Positions 16,868 to 26,688 of a stretch of 36,512 bases of DNA are shown here, one piece after another. The position numbers and the translations under genes were made by a program. Source of the stretch: Lachnospiraceae bacterium (GTDB lineage: Bacteria > Bacillota > Clostridia > Lachnospirales > Lachnospiraceae); assembly GCA_910574285.1 (NCBI GenBank), contig CAJTAL010000045.1, positions 1 to 36,512 on the forward strand, read 5' to 3'. The notes below the pieces were generated by a model. It worked only from the letters and a program-made list of their open reading frames with translations, had not been told where the DNA came from and made no database searches. How positions within the stretch are numbered: the stretch's first letter is position 1; each line of letters begins with the position of its first letter.

Positions 16868-18042
16868 TCTTTCAACACCTTTCTCGAATATCCAAAGTTT
16901 GCATACACATTTCTTTTATTTCCGGTACCAATTGTTATTGAATTTGTATAATAATGCTCTTCCAAGGCATTTGCCAATCCTAATAATATTTTCTCTTGAT
17001 ACGCTTTTATATTCACATCATCCAAAACAGGACTCAATAATAGAACAGGGAAAGATGAAAATAATGATTTATTAATATAATCTATATTTCTCTTGACTCT
17101 GTTTCCCTCTTTCTGAATTTTTGAAAAAGCATATTTACCGAATGCCTCATAAGACCTTTTCATTGCCAAATCAAATCTCTGGTATAATTCCTCTCTTCTT
17201 TCCGGACTCATCCTATTTAAATTTTCAATTGCATCGTCAAGCATTGCAGCAATATTGGGATAATCATAATCCAGTTCATTTTTTTCATAATCATATGCCT
17301 TATAAAATGCATAGAATCGGAGAACAAGCTCCTGAGAATCCATTCTGTCGTCTTTTACTCTTCCTCTTGTTGCCATGATATAATTCTCATTTTGAGTACT
17401 TTTCACCAGGAAATCCCGCACTTCCTGCTTACAGATCGCATTTCGCATTTCCTGGGGGTTCAGATTAACGCCTCCCGTATTGACACGCCTGAAAATATCG
17501 TAAATAACATTTTTAGGCGACCTGGCATCCAAAATATTGACTGCAATCTGTGTACGATAAATTCTTTGAATATATTTTGTATCCAGATTCTTAAACTGTT
17601 TCTTATTATATTCCTTTCCCAAATATTCCAGTCCATTCAGTCGGAACTTACCGTCCACAAATTCCTTTATCGTTGTCAGTCTCTGCTGTCCGTCTATTAC
17701 CTGATATTTTCCGTCTTCATTTTCATAAAAGTAAAATGCCGGAATAGGTATGCGCAGCATTAATGACTCAATCAATAATGACTTTTTCTTATTGTCTTTC
17801 CAGACACGCCTTCTTTGATATCCCGGATTTAGTTCAATTAAGTCCTGTTCCATCAATTCCAGCATATACTTCACGGATAGCATTTGCTGATCTACTCTGA
17901 TCTTCTCAGCATCAAAAGGCTGCTCTTTTTCCTCTTCCTCATCGTTTTCAATATTCTCAAATTCATAATCAAGACCTGCTTCTTCTGCTTCCAGCTTACC
18001 AATTTTTATGTCAATGCTGTTATCTCCATACATTTTTTCCAT
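16855..18042 (-). CDS. DUF262 (ParB/GmrS-like) protein
   Basis: 395 residues, start set at the ATG at 18042 because GGGAG lies seven bases upstream; a TTG five codons earlier is less likely. The ParB/sulfiredoxin-like DUF262 core is clear: LNPGYQRRRVWKDNKKKSLL, PIPAFYFYENEDGKYQVIDG, then the signature DGQQRLTTIKEFVDG and FRRVNTGGVNLNPQEMRNAI. The family includes the GmrS part of the type IV enzyme GmrSD, with NTP-dependent nuclease or nickase roles. No fused DUF1524 HNH domain is seen, so catalysis may depend on a partner. It forms an overlapping three-gene unit with the DUF3696 ATPase and the following unknown gene. Role in defence is inferred from family and island. Confidence 0.85.
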   Translation of the reverse strand: MEKMYGDNSIDIKIGKLEAEEAGLDYEFENIENDEEEEKEQPFDAEKIRVDQQMLSVKYMLELMEQDLIELNPGYQRRRVWKDNKKKSLLIESLMLRIPIPAFYFYENEDGKYQVIDGQQRLTTIKEFVDGKFRLNGLEYLGKEYNKKQFKNLDTKYIQRIYRTQIAVNILDARSPKNVIYDIFRRVNTGGVNLNPQEMRNAICKQEVRDFLVKSTQNENYIMATRGRVKDDRMDSQELVLRFYAFYKAYDYEKNELDYDYPNIAAMLDDAIENLNRMSPERREELYQRFDLAMKRSYEAFGKYAFSKIQKEGNRVKRNIDYINKSLFSSFPVLLLSPVLDDVNIKAYQEKILLGLANALEEHYYTNSITIGTGNKRNVYANFGYSRKVLKECLV

Positions 18043-18117
18043 ATCAACGTCTCCCAATTATTAAATAACATATAACCATTCTTCTTTCATAGCTTCCATA
18101 TTTACAGAATTATCCTG

Positions 18118-18738
18118 TTATGTAAAATCCATTAAAATATGAACTAATATAATATCACGGTTCTTTTTTCTTTTATGGGAAGTTCTTAGGACATATTGAT
18201 ACTTATAACTTCCAGAAATATCCTCTACCTTATCATCGCAAGTATATTGTGGTAATTCACCAAAAAGTGTCCGCCATAGTTTTTGATAATCTCCCTCTTC
18301 CAAAAAGGCGATCATTCCACCCAAATCAACACTTCCAGAATATATATTGTCTTCGAATCGCTTTATTCCCTCACCATAATATTTGTTACGTATATAATAA
18401 GGAATCACATCCTTTTTCAAGAATCGTTTACATTCAAAAGCGATATACTCATCTTCTAATTGACTTAAATAGCAGCAAATATCCATCCTGCCATTATCCC
18501 TATAATCTTCATCATATACTCCTACCTCAGAAGCAATATTAAATGTAATTCCAAAAGTGCTTTTATTCTTTCTCATTTGCTTTAAAAGCATATTACGTCT
18601 TGTATTTTCCAAAGAATTTATTTTGGGTTTCATTTGTAATACTTGTTTATAACAATAAATTACCAATTCAATATATTTTTGTTCAAATCCTCTTTTAAAT
18701 ACATTCTTCCAAGAAGATGTAGACACATTCTTATTCAT
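18118..18738 (-). CDS. Small PD-(D/E)XK-like nuclease
   Basis: 206 residues. A restriction-endonuclease-like active site is visible: RMDICCY with Asp86, then YIAFECKRF with Glu102-Cys-Lys104, the D-X15-ExK spacing of the PD-(D/E)XK fold, preceded by a possible helical Glu near 71. The flanks are helical and basic. ATG overlaps the end of the upstream methyltransferase by 8 nt, so the two are translationally coupled and likely partners, with the methyltransferase protecting host DNA and this protein cutting. 60-70 bp separate it from the DUF262 gene. No named family recognised; the nuclease call rests on the motif alone. Confidence 0.6.
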   Translation of the reverse strand: MNKNVSTSSWKNVFKRGFEQKYIELVIYCYKQVLQMKPKINSLENTRRNMLLKQMRKNKSTFGITFNIASEVGVYDEDYRDNGRMDICCYLSQLEDEYIAFECKRFLKKDVIPYYIRNKYYGEGIKRFEDNIYSGSVDLGGMIAFLEEGDYQKLWRTLFGELPQYTCDDKVEDISGSYKYQYVLRTSHKRKKNRDIILVHILMDFT

Positions 18739-21661
18739 TAATTTCTTCCTCGCTTATGATTATTCTTGCAAAATAATCTGCATCCTTTATCGCACTCATA
18801 ACCGTCCAATTTACTGGTTCCTTTTCTTTAATTACAAAAAAACCATTCTTTGTAAATCCTGATAATCTTTTCTTTACAATCAGCTCGCTATTAATATTTT
18901 CGATACATGACAATCCCAAAATATCTATGGCATTTTTCATAATATCTATATCGGAGCAGCTCTCAGTTTCTTCCTCATCTACAGAGAAATAAATTAATGT
19001 ATATAAGTTTTTTGATATACACTGTATTTTATGCAACTTTAAACCACTCGCAGATAAAAAATTATTAAAATATTTTTCAATATAATTCGTATATTGTGCA
19101 TAATCCAAATCAGAGTACAAAACACTCATACTATCCTTCACATTTGATGAAATTATCTGTTCCAGAGCATACTTAACTGTAGCCTGTTCAACCTCATCCA
19201 GTTGATACAAATCAAACACAATTTCATCTATTTCGCTCTCAACCCTTTTTATTTCTATATCATCCTCAAAATCCATTCCCGTATTTTCTTTATATTTTTG
19301 TGTTAACAGATTCTCTATTTTCGAAATTTTCTCTAGAAGTATGCTGCTATTTTCCTCTGAAATGTCATTCGGTACAGGAAAACTCATGATATCGCCCTTG
19401 CTAAGCTCCTTTTTAATACCATTTTCTTCTTTACTAGCAAAAAAGCGATAATACTTAAATATACCAGAATTAAATATGGCTTCTAAAACTTTTAAATCCT
19501 TTGCAGTCTTAGACTGCATATCAGATAAGCAGTGAATATCATCACAGAAGATCAGAGGTTCCGCACAAAAAGCCGCCCCCGATAATTTTTCATTTTTCGT
19601 CCTTTTAATCAAAAGCTTATTTGTCCATAAATATTCATCTAAAGGACGCGGACGCTCAAATTTATCTTCTTTCATTTGAGGAATATTATCATAATTGATC
19701 AAATACCGATGATACCCTTCCTGTAGGTTTCCTCCCTTATATTCCAAAAATTCAGGTCTTGGATATTTTTTATTTCCGACTGCATAACCCCTAAAGTAAT
19801 GATATCCTCTATCAGAAATCGGAGGAAATGTTTTCATTTTACCAATTACCCGGACATCGTACTCATCACCATTATTTAATACCCTCCATACATATGGATT
19901 TTTCATCACAAATGTATTATTTATCTTAATAATTTTCTCAGCATCGTACACTATCTTTTGAAATACATTTGATAACATATTTGCTTTAAATGCAAAATAC
20001 TCAAATTTATATTCATGCTCTTTATATTCACACTTATATGTCAAAATGGAACCAGGAGCTTTCGCATGAGAAAACAATTTATTCTTCACTCCATATAAAT
20101 TAAAAACTCCTAATAATCTATAGTTTTTTAAAAAGTATTGACGAAATTCATCTGCATTTTCATTCATAAAAATACTGTTCGTAACAATCAACGATATGAT
20201 TGCACCGTTGCTTGCAAAATCTTTCACTCTTACAATAAATGATTGCGCAATCTGCATATCTGAAATAGGAATATTTCTTTGCCTGCAATACTCATTATGC
20301 AATGTGTCACTATCGCTAAGCCATGGAGGATTTCCGATTATTATATCCGCACAAATCCCTCTATTCTCTATGTCTGATTCAAAAAAATTTTTCTCTAATA
20401 AAGTCTGCCCAATTAAATTTGGAAATTTAAACTTATTTTCTAATATATCTCTTGGCGTCATAAATTCCAATAGCGCAATATATAAACTAAAGCAGGCAAG
20501 TTTCAATGCTTTTAAATTTTTATCCACCCCATAAATATTATGTACAAGAGTTTCTCTTAGTTCATCTGGCAGAATCCTGCCATTTTTCTTTCGTTTTTCT
20601 TCAACAATCCGCTTAAACGCTCCTACTAAAAAGACACCTGAACCACAGGCCGGATCAAGTATGATTGGAATATCTCTACCAGTATACTTTTCAAAACAAC
20701 GGTCATTCATAAAATCAGCCAAATAGTATGGTGTATAGAAAGCGCCATTCTGAGAAGAAGTTTTTCTATTTTTTAATGAATCCTCCAAATTAAAAAATGT
20801 TTCATATATATTACTGATCAATTCTATAGGGATTTTAGAAAAATCATACTTTAACAATGATAGCTGCACCGAACCATCTTTATAAATTTCCCCAGCTGCC
20901 AAAAAATCTTTTACGATACATATCTGTTCTCTAGTCAGCCCGTCTATAGCGCTTCCATCAAACATATCGCCATTGAATCTAGTTTTCATGTCTGAAAAAA
21001 ACTTTTGTATGTATTTCTTATTTTCTAAAGAAAGTAACCCTTCAAAATCGTCTACACCGTATGTTGCAAATGCCGTTTTTGTCAGCATCTCTCTATCCTC
21101 TAAATATTTTACGAATATACACTGTGCCAGAAAATTATATGACACATCTAATTGCATTTTATACTTACTATCTAAAACAGTAATTGTATTCCGCAAATTC
21201 TTTAGAAGATATTTGTCCACCCTGTTATTCTTTGAAGTAATTGATTCAAGTTTTTCCCAAAGAAGTCCATTCATTATATTACTATCAGTAAACCAGTCAA
21301 AGATTTCATTCTTTTTACTTCCTGTTTTAAATAACAATTTTCGTTTTCCCACAGTAAAATTGTTATAAATTCTAATCTCACTAGGCAGTACAAAAATAGA
21401 AAAAGGAACATCATTTCGATTCCAATACTTTAAATGCTGCATAACTATCTTTTGCTCATCATACTCTCTTAATACTTTTATGCCCAGTAAAGTATGCTTT
21501 TCATTCTCAATCTCTATCGTGTATTCCGCATCATAGTCGTCATTTCCATCTACAAAATGAAAATTAGATGATGTTTTATATCCCATCGTTTCAAGCAATA
21601 CATTCAGCACTTTATCCGCATTATTCATTCTTTTTATTGCTTCATCTATTTTTTGCAACAT
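18731..21661 (-). CDS. Eco57I/type IIG-like N6-adenine DNA methyltransferase
   Basis: 976 residues. The methyltransferase core is plain: FYTPYYLADFM at 308-318, motif I DPACGSG at 336-342, and catalytic motif IV NPPW at 444-447, giving the order of gamma-class N6-adenine enzymes. The C-terminal 400 residues resemble a target-recognition region followed by helices. The N-terminal 120 residues (AEYTIEIENEKHTLLGIKV) resemble the nuclease end of type IIG enzymes, but no complete PD-ExK is seen. ATG at 21661 has AAAGGGG six bases upstream. It sits exactly where a BREX locus has its pglX, right after the pglX remnant, but is not a PglX by sequence. It could replace PglX or be an independent module with the next gene. 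Confidence 0.85.
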   Translation of the reverse strand: MLQKIDEAIKRMNNADKVLNVLLETMGYKTSSNFHFVDGNDDYDAEYTIEIENEKHTLLGIKVLREYDEQKIVMQHLKYWNRNDVPFSIFVLPSEIRIYNNFTVGKRKLLFKTGSKKNEIFDWFTDSNIMNGLLWEKLESITSKNNRVDKYLLKNLRNTITVLDSKYKMQLDVSYNFLAQCIFVKYLEDREMLTKTAFATYGVDDFEGLLSLENKKYIQKFFSDMKTRFNGDMFDGSAIDGLTREQICIVKDFLAAGEIYKDGSVQLSLLKYDFSKIPIELISNIYETFFNLEDSLKNRKTSSQNGAFYTPYYLADFMNDRCFEKYTGRDIPIILDPACGSGVFLVGAFKRIVEEKRKKNGRILPDELRETLVHNIYGVDKNLKALKLACFSLYIALLEFMTPRDILENKFKFPNLIGQTLLEKNFFESDIENRGICADIIIGNPPWLSDSDTLHNEYCRQRNIPISDMQIAQSFIVRVKDFASNGAIISLIVTNSIFMNENADEFRQYFLKNYRLLGVFNLYGVKNKLFSHAKAPGSILTYKCEYKEHEYKFEYFAFKANMLSNVFQKIVYDAEKIIKINNTFVMKNPYVWRVLNNGDEYDVRVIGKMKTFPPISDRGYHYFRGYAVGNKKYPRPEFLEYKGGNLQEGYHRYLINYDNIPQMKEDKFERPRPLDEYLWTNKLLIKRTKNEKLSGAAFCAEPLIFCDDIHCLSDMQSKTAKDLKVLEAIFNSGIFKYYRFFASKEENGIKKELSKGDIMSFPVPNDISEENSSILLEKISKIENLLTQKYKENTGMDFEDDIEIKRVESEIDEIVFDLYQLDEVEQATVKYALEQIISSNVKDSMSVLYSDLDYAQYTNYIEKYFNNFLSASGLKLHKIQCISKNLYTLIYFSVDEEETESCSDIDIMKNAIDILGLSCIENINSELIVKKRLSGFTKNGFFVIKEKEPVNWTVMSAIKDADYFARIIISEEEINE

Positions 21662-21716
21662 ACTCTACCCCTTTCCCGACCCACAGATTACCTTATATAC
21701 AAGTCGACCTCTTTAT

Positions 21717-21911
21717 TTAAGACATTTTGGCTAATACCTGATATTTCTTCCCATCTTTTGCAGTCTGCACTTTTTCATAATTTACCTTAACGCCATCATC
21801 TAAGTCCATTTCAATTCTGGATAACGCCAAGTGACCAACCTTCTCGTCATACTCCTGACATTCTTTGAGCTGCTTCTGCAATTTCTCTTTTCGTTTGGAC
21901 GCTGCCGTCAC
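21717..21911 (-). pseudogene. pglX: PglX C-terminal remnant
   Basis: 64 residues ending DGVKVNYEKVQ and KYQVLAKM, with YDEKVGHLALSRIEMDLDDG, the conserved extreme C-terminus of Firmicutes BREX-1 PglX. It starts with GTG overlapping the stop of the N-terminal fragment as GTGA, in the other frame, with AGGGAAG upstream. That gives it a usable ribosome site, but it contains only a coiled-coil tail and no catalytic part. Read together with the preceding fragment it shows an internal deletion of pglX. Confidence 0.75.
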
Positions 21912-22363
21912 TTCTCTTCCCTTTCTTGCTGTGTAAACTCGATCTCAGCATCAAACGGCGTTGTCACCAGATCCGGTTCCTGTTTTCCGCTTTCAGAAGA
22001 CAGCACCCGAACATGTGACGGCATATAGTCGTTGACTTCCATAAATCGGATTGCAATAAGACGGTTAAACCATGTATAAGCCACTTCTTCTATCACATTG
22101 CGGTATGCGTCCTTATACTCTAACTGTAACGCTTTTTTCCGAATTACGCCTGCCAGCTCCCTGCGCTGTTTGATCTGCGCTCCTTGAATAACATACGGTT
22201 CTTTTGTTCCAATGTCATAGAATTCTGCTTCCTGTGTAGACTGGGGCAAGGCATCTTTAATACCTTCCTCTGTTATACCTAATAATCCTGCTTTATATAT
22301 AATGTCTGCAATCAGTTTATTTCTGGCCCAGACAGAGAAATTCTTTATGGCCGTCTTATCCAT
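21908..22363 (-). pseudogene. pglX: PglX N-terminal remnant, methyltransferase domain deleted
   Basis: 151 residues from ATG at 22363 (AGGAG upstream), the normal PglX beginning: MDKTAIKNFSVWARNKLIAD, then VIEEVAYTWFNRLIAIRFME, VNDYMPSHVRVLSSE and VTTPFD. Full PglX proteins are about 1,150-1,200 residues and carry an N6-adenine methyltransferase in the middle; here motif I and NPPY are both missing. The frame stops after EREEK and the C-terminal end follows in another frame. The gene starts 10 nt past the brxC end, at its normal operon place. Loss of most of PglX should abolish BREX methylation. Confidence 0.85.
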
Positions 22364-22373
22364 ACCAACACTC

Positions 22374-25300
22374 CTAAAACTCAATATTTACAATTGTATC
22401 TGCATCCAGCTCACTCATTAACTTTGATCGAAGTTCATCTATATAGCGATCTACATCTTCTTCATTTTCAATATGCCATGATGAAGTTCTGGCTATTTTT
22501 TTGAATGAGATATTTCTTACCTGTTTGCAATGATACCCTTTCTCTTCTGCAACTTTGTTTACCTGCCGCTCTATCAAATCCGTATCATACCGTCCGCGTT
22601 CTTTCGCCTCTGCTTCAAGCTTCTTTCTAATTTCTTCCGCTTTCTTTGCAGCAATCTCCTGATCCAGCTTATCCATCTCATTCAAAAGACGGATTTTTAA
22701 AGTCTCCGCCCTGTCAGCATAACCTCTTAATATAGATACATTCGTACAGCCGTTTGCCCCTTCCTCAATTTCATGGAACATGTTAACATATTTGTTCCGT
22801 TTACTTTCTTTATATTCCTTTGTATCCAATATTTCCAAAACTCTCTTCCTGGATTCTGACACAGAATCCAGCACCGGCACAAGCTGTTCATCCAGCACTT
22901 TCGTGTATGCATCTGTAAACCGTTCCAACAGTTCCGGAAGTTTAGGAATATCTGCAAATGGTTTATCTTTCCTTATAACTATACGGATTGCATCCACAAT
23001 ATTCTCCAGTTCGGCATCAACAATATAGGTCTTACTGTCATCGTATTTATCCAAATACAACAATGCTTTATCAAAAATACCCTTCTGTTCTCCTGTGAAG
23101 AACGCCTTAATTGGCTCGTAGTCCTCTGCAAAATCAAGCAAGTCATCCTGCTTCCTGGATACTGCCTGGAAAAATTCTACCGGAGATTGATTCTGCACAA
23201 TATCAGACAGCATTCTGATCCCCTCTTCGATCACTTTGAATCCAGGATATTTTGCTCTGTCATAATCCTTTTTCATAACCCTGAGTTCTGCAATGAGTTT
23301 ATTTGCAAAAGATAGAAAGAAATTCATTACCGCGTCTTCATCCTCAGACTGACTACTGGTATGAAACAATTCTTTTAAAACATTACGGACAATCTTTTTA
23401 TCTTTATCCGCTACACGAACACGCTCCTCCAACATCAACTTTTCTACAAAGGCTTTTTTCGCAATAAAATTGATGATTTCCTCCACATTCTTATTCATCA
23501 TGGAAACGCCGACACCATTGACAGAGAAAGATACATCTCCCCTTTTGAACAGTTTTGCCACAAGCCACTTTACATCATCTTCTACAAATCCATATGGCGC
23601 TTTCATAAATCTCTCCTTTACGGATTTCATAGATGTCTTTACATGCATCCGGCTGTTGCCTGCAACGTACTGTAATACATCATTAAGCGCATGGATATTA
23701 GGCTCCGTACCGCCTTCCAGATCAAGAGTGATCTGATTACTGGTCTTTAAAAGTTTTCTAATGTCATCCTCTCCCATAGCTGTATCAATATAATCCAGCT
23801 TGTGGTATACAGTCTTTACTAATCTGCCAAGAGCTTCGTTGATTCTTGCAGATACACCTTTTGCACCGATCTGTGCCCGATCTCCATTCACATAGATAAC
23901 GGCGTCCTTCAAGGATTCCGTCAGGAACAGCTTGGCATTATCGTTTCTCTCACGCATCTCCAGTCTTTTTGTTTCCTTGATACTCTCATACTTGGGTAAA
24001 GCAGATGACGTATTTAACCGTAAAAATTTTTCAATCCTTAAGTATCTCTGTATCTCATCCATAAATGCACGGTCATCCGGAAGAACTACCAACACTTCCT
24101 TCCCCTGCCCGGATACCATTCTAAGTGTTGTCTCATCCGTACCATAATCCGATGCCGGAGTAAGGATACGCACTCCGATGTCGAAATTCTGTGTAGCTTT
24201 ATAAAATCTGTCATCCACAATCTGATTGAAGTTAAAGGAATATCTTCCATTAAATGTCGGATATTTATATTTCTTATCTACAAAAATATCCTCAAAAATC
24301 ATTTCAGATACTTTATTGATAATTTCTGACATCTCTACACTCTGGCTTTCAATTTCTCTGTTGATTTCCTGCTCTTCATCAGTAAGGAATATATAAATGT
24401 CTCCATTTCTCTGTACAAGGTTTTGACGTATCAACACTTTCAATGCATCCTCTACTTTTCCCTTCAGCATAATTCTGCCGTCATCAATACCCTCTGCCAT
24501 GAGACTTGTGATATTGTCGATATTCGCTTCGACAACTTTATCAACATACTTAATCATGAAAAGCACTTTGAGAACATCCACTGCAAACACTTTTTCTTTG
24601 TGTTCCGGATTGATCGCATGATTTTCATACGCTCGGATGATAACTCCGCGGTGACTGTGGTCTAAGAAGTTTTCCAGCGCATCATAAAAGGCGTAGAATG
24701 GAATAATAATTCCCACTTCATTTTCTTTATATTCCATCGCAGATTCTTTGAACATTGCCAACATGGAACGTTCTCCTTCTGACAGATGCTTTCCGGATGC
24801 ACCGTGAGTACGAATAGATGTCAATACGTTTGCCAGCAGATTGAATTGATACGGTACAAACGGATATACGCTCACAAAATCATTCTTATCTGCATATAGC
24901 TTTTTTTCTACTTTATCATTAAATGTAATTAAATTTTTTATTATAGTAGTTTTTTGATCATATAACAGACGCAATGTCTGCGCGCAAGTTTCTTTTTTTT
25001 CTAAAATTCTCTTCTTGATCACTTCATCTACATTAGCAGATGAAAGAGACAATCTTGTATCAAAACGCCCCTGGATTTTAGAGAAATCATTGCCTTTTAC
25101 CTTCGTCACAGAATCAATATCCTGCTGACTGGTCACTATCACCCATGCCTTACCCATACATTCCTTACCAAGTTCTTCTGTAACAGTCTGTAAATTCAAC
25201 ATCAATTTTGAGTCTTCTCCAATATACTGACCAATCTCATCTGCCAGAAAAACCACATGATGATTATTACCCTTACAGTCAATGTATGCTTTAACCCTTT

Positions 25301-26030
25301 TTGCGAAATCCTCAATACTAATCTGATATGGCTCTGCCGCCTTCTCACACCAGTTACGCGCGGCTGCCTCGCTCATAAAATCCATATCCGTAAGAACCTG
25401 CACAACATCGTCCTGAATAAAATCAAAATCCTGTCTGGAATCTTCCCATGCCTCTCCATACATTTCTTCAAATTTCTGTTTGAACTTGTCATACCGTCCT
25501 TTTTCTGTCATTTTCCTTTCCAAGTCTGCCAAGAAGGGCATTGCCCCGCAAAAACCCTGCATCTCATTAAATACTTTCAAGAATACATTAACAATTGCAT
25601 CCTTATTCTGCTTGCTGTTTGAATCACTTTTCGAATCAATATTAAAAAGTACAACATCCGTACTCGTATCAGCCGCCATCTTCATATCTGCAAGTACTTT
25701 TTCGTCTTCAATCTTTTTATCATCTATAAAATAATCAATGGCTTTTCTGCCGCCCACAGCTCTATTTGCCAACAAATACGAAAGGATTTTTAAGAAATGC
25801 GATTTACCACTTCCAAAGAAACCGGAAATCCATACACCCATTTTCGGAGTAGTACCAACAATACCCTTTTTATATGCGGAAAAGATATCAGCAAAATGTT
25901 TCTGTAATTCCTTTGTTACTACATATTCATCTAATTCCTGCGCCACATTCTCTGCTTCACTCTGTCCGACGATGATTACACCCTGAATATCACGGTCGAT
26001 CTCTTTTTCAAACATTTCCTTTATTAGCAT
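22374..26030 (-). CDS. brxC: BREX ATPase BrxC (DUF499-like)
   Basis: 1,218 residues, the usual BrxC/PglY size. Walker A GFFGSGKS at residues 70-77 follows the typical opening LIKEMFEKEIDRDIQGVI; a Walker B-like HHVVFLADEIGQYIGED occurs near 275, then a sensor-type VIVTSQQDIDSV. Long helical regions follow. BrxC is an Orc/AAA-type ATPase thought to organise the BREX complex on DNA. ATG at 26030 has AGGAGGG eight bases upstream. It lies 67 bp after brxB. No lesion seen, so it remains coding although pglX next to it is destroyed. Confidence 0.93.
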   Translation of the reverse strand: MLIKEMFEKEIDRDIQGVIIVGQSEAENVAQELDEYVVTKELQKHFADIFSAYKKGIVGTTPKMGVWISGFFGSGKSHFLKILSYLLANRAVGGRKAIDYFIDDKKIEDEKVLADMKMAADTSTDVVLFNIDSKSDSNSKQNKDAIVNVFLKVFNEMQGFCGAMPFLADLERKMTEKGRYDKFKQKFEEMYGEAWEDSRQDFDFIQDDVVQVLTDMDFMSEAAARNWCEKAAEPYQISIEDFAKRVKAYIDCKGNNHHVVFLADEIGQYIGEDSKLMLNLQTVTEELGKECMGKAWVIVTSQQDIDSVTKVKGNDFSKIQGRFDTRLSLSSANVDEVIKKRILEKKETCAQTLRLLYDQKTTIIKNLITFNDKVEKKLYADKNDFVSVYPFVPYQFNLLANVLTSIRTHGASGKHLSEGERSMLAMFKESAMEYKENEVGIIIPFYAFYDALENFLDHSHRGVIIRAYENHAINPEHKEKVFAVDVLKVLFMIKYVDKVVEANIDNITSLMAEGIDDGRIMLKGKVEDALKVLIRQNLVQRNGDIYIFLTDEEQEINREIESQSVEMSEIINKVSEMIFEDIFVDKKYKYPTFNGRYSFNFNQIVDDRFYKATQNFDIGVRILTPASDYGTDETTLRMVSGQGKEVLVVLPDDRAFMDEIQRYLRIEKFLRLNTSSALPKYESIKETKRLEMRERNDNAKLFLTESLKDAVIYVNGDRAQIGAKGVSARINEALGRLVKTVYHKLDYIDTAMGEDDIRKLLKTSNQITLDLEGGTEPNIHALNDVLQYVAGNSRMHVKTSMKSVKERFMKAPYGFVEDDVKWLVAKLFKRGDVSFSVNGVGVSMMNKNVEEIINFIAKKAFVEKLMLEERVRVADKDKKIVRNVLKELFHTSSQSEDEDAVMNFFLSFANKLIAELRVMKKDYDRAKYPGFKVIEEGIRMLSDIVQNQSPVEFFQAVSRKQDDLLDFAEDYEPIKAFFTGEQKGIFDKALLYLDKYDDSKTYIVDAELENIVDAIRIVIRKDKPFADIPKLPELLERFTDAYTKVLDEQLVPVLDSVSESRKRVLEILDTKEYKESKRNKYVNMFHEIEEGANGCTNVSILRGYADRAETLKIRLLNEMDKLDQEIAAKKAEEIRKKLEAEAKERGRYDTDLIERQVNKVAEEKGYHCKQVRNISFKKIARTSSWHIENEEDVDRYIDELRSKLMSELDADTIVNIEF

Positions 26031-26097
26031 TTGCTGAACCCTCCTAATAAAAATTAGTTTTATCTTTACGTAACGGATTTACATTTTTACGTAGTAC

Positions 26098-26688
26098 CTA
26101 TCGCACCAATCGGAATGCCCGGTAATAATTATCTTCCGGATATTCATTAAAAATAATTAATTCTTGTTCGGTGTAAGTACCTGGATAAAATAAAATCATA
26201 GGTACATTGGCAAAAGTCTGAGGCATATTGTAGAGAATCTTGTTAAATACCTCCGGAGCTTGCAACAATGGAAAACACTTGCCTACTCCCGTCAAAAACA
26301 CAACCGAATTCTCCGGGGTATTCTCTGCAATATATCTTACCAGCAGATTTTCCTTATCAGTAATTTTTAATGTATGCTGAATAGACTCTTGTAACTTCTT
26401 AATACCACGCTTCTCTTCCTGTGCATAACACTTTTCCATAAAGTTTTTTCTTTGCAGATGATCTATGATCAAATCATACAAATCATACGCCACCAGCTCA
26501 AAACCATCTGTCCCTTTAAGATTTTTATTTTTCAGATAAGAAATTCTCCTTCTTACAATCAGTTCATCTTCCGGCGCATAATCAAACACCCAATAGTTAA
26601 CCTCATTAGCCTTTCCTGTTGTCCGCCTGAAAGAAGGTTTCTTTATCATTAATTCCATCTGATCTAATCGTTCCTCAATATTGTCCAT
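26098..26688 (-). CDS. brxB: BREX protein BrxB (DUF1788)
   Basis: 196 residues of the DUF1788 family: an N-terminal helix (MDNIEERLDQMELMIKKPSF), then IVRRRISYLKNKN, VYLTGVG-like VFLTGVGKCFPLLQAPEVFN, and the ending PMILFYPGTYTEQEL, FNEYPEDNYYRAFRLV. BrxB is thought to bind PglZ within the BREX complex. ATG overlaps the brxA stop by one base (TAATG), showing translational coupling. Length is normal. Confidence 0.9.
   Translation of the reverse strand: MDNIEERLDQMELMIKKPSFRRTTGKANEVNYWVFDYAPEDELIVRRRISYLKNKNLKGTDGFELVAYDLYDLIIDHLQRKNFMEKCYAQEEKRGIKKLQESIQHTLKITDKENLLVRYIAENTPENSVVFLTGVGKCFPLLQAPEVFNKILYNMPQTFANVPMILFYPGTYTEQELIIFNEYPEDNYYRAFRLVR

Noticed and set aside
18731-21661. Calling the 976-residue methyltransferase PglX
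   Set aside because: Its motifs (FYTP, NPPW) and termini differ from PglX, and true PglX ends are found as remnants just upstream.
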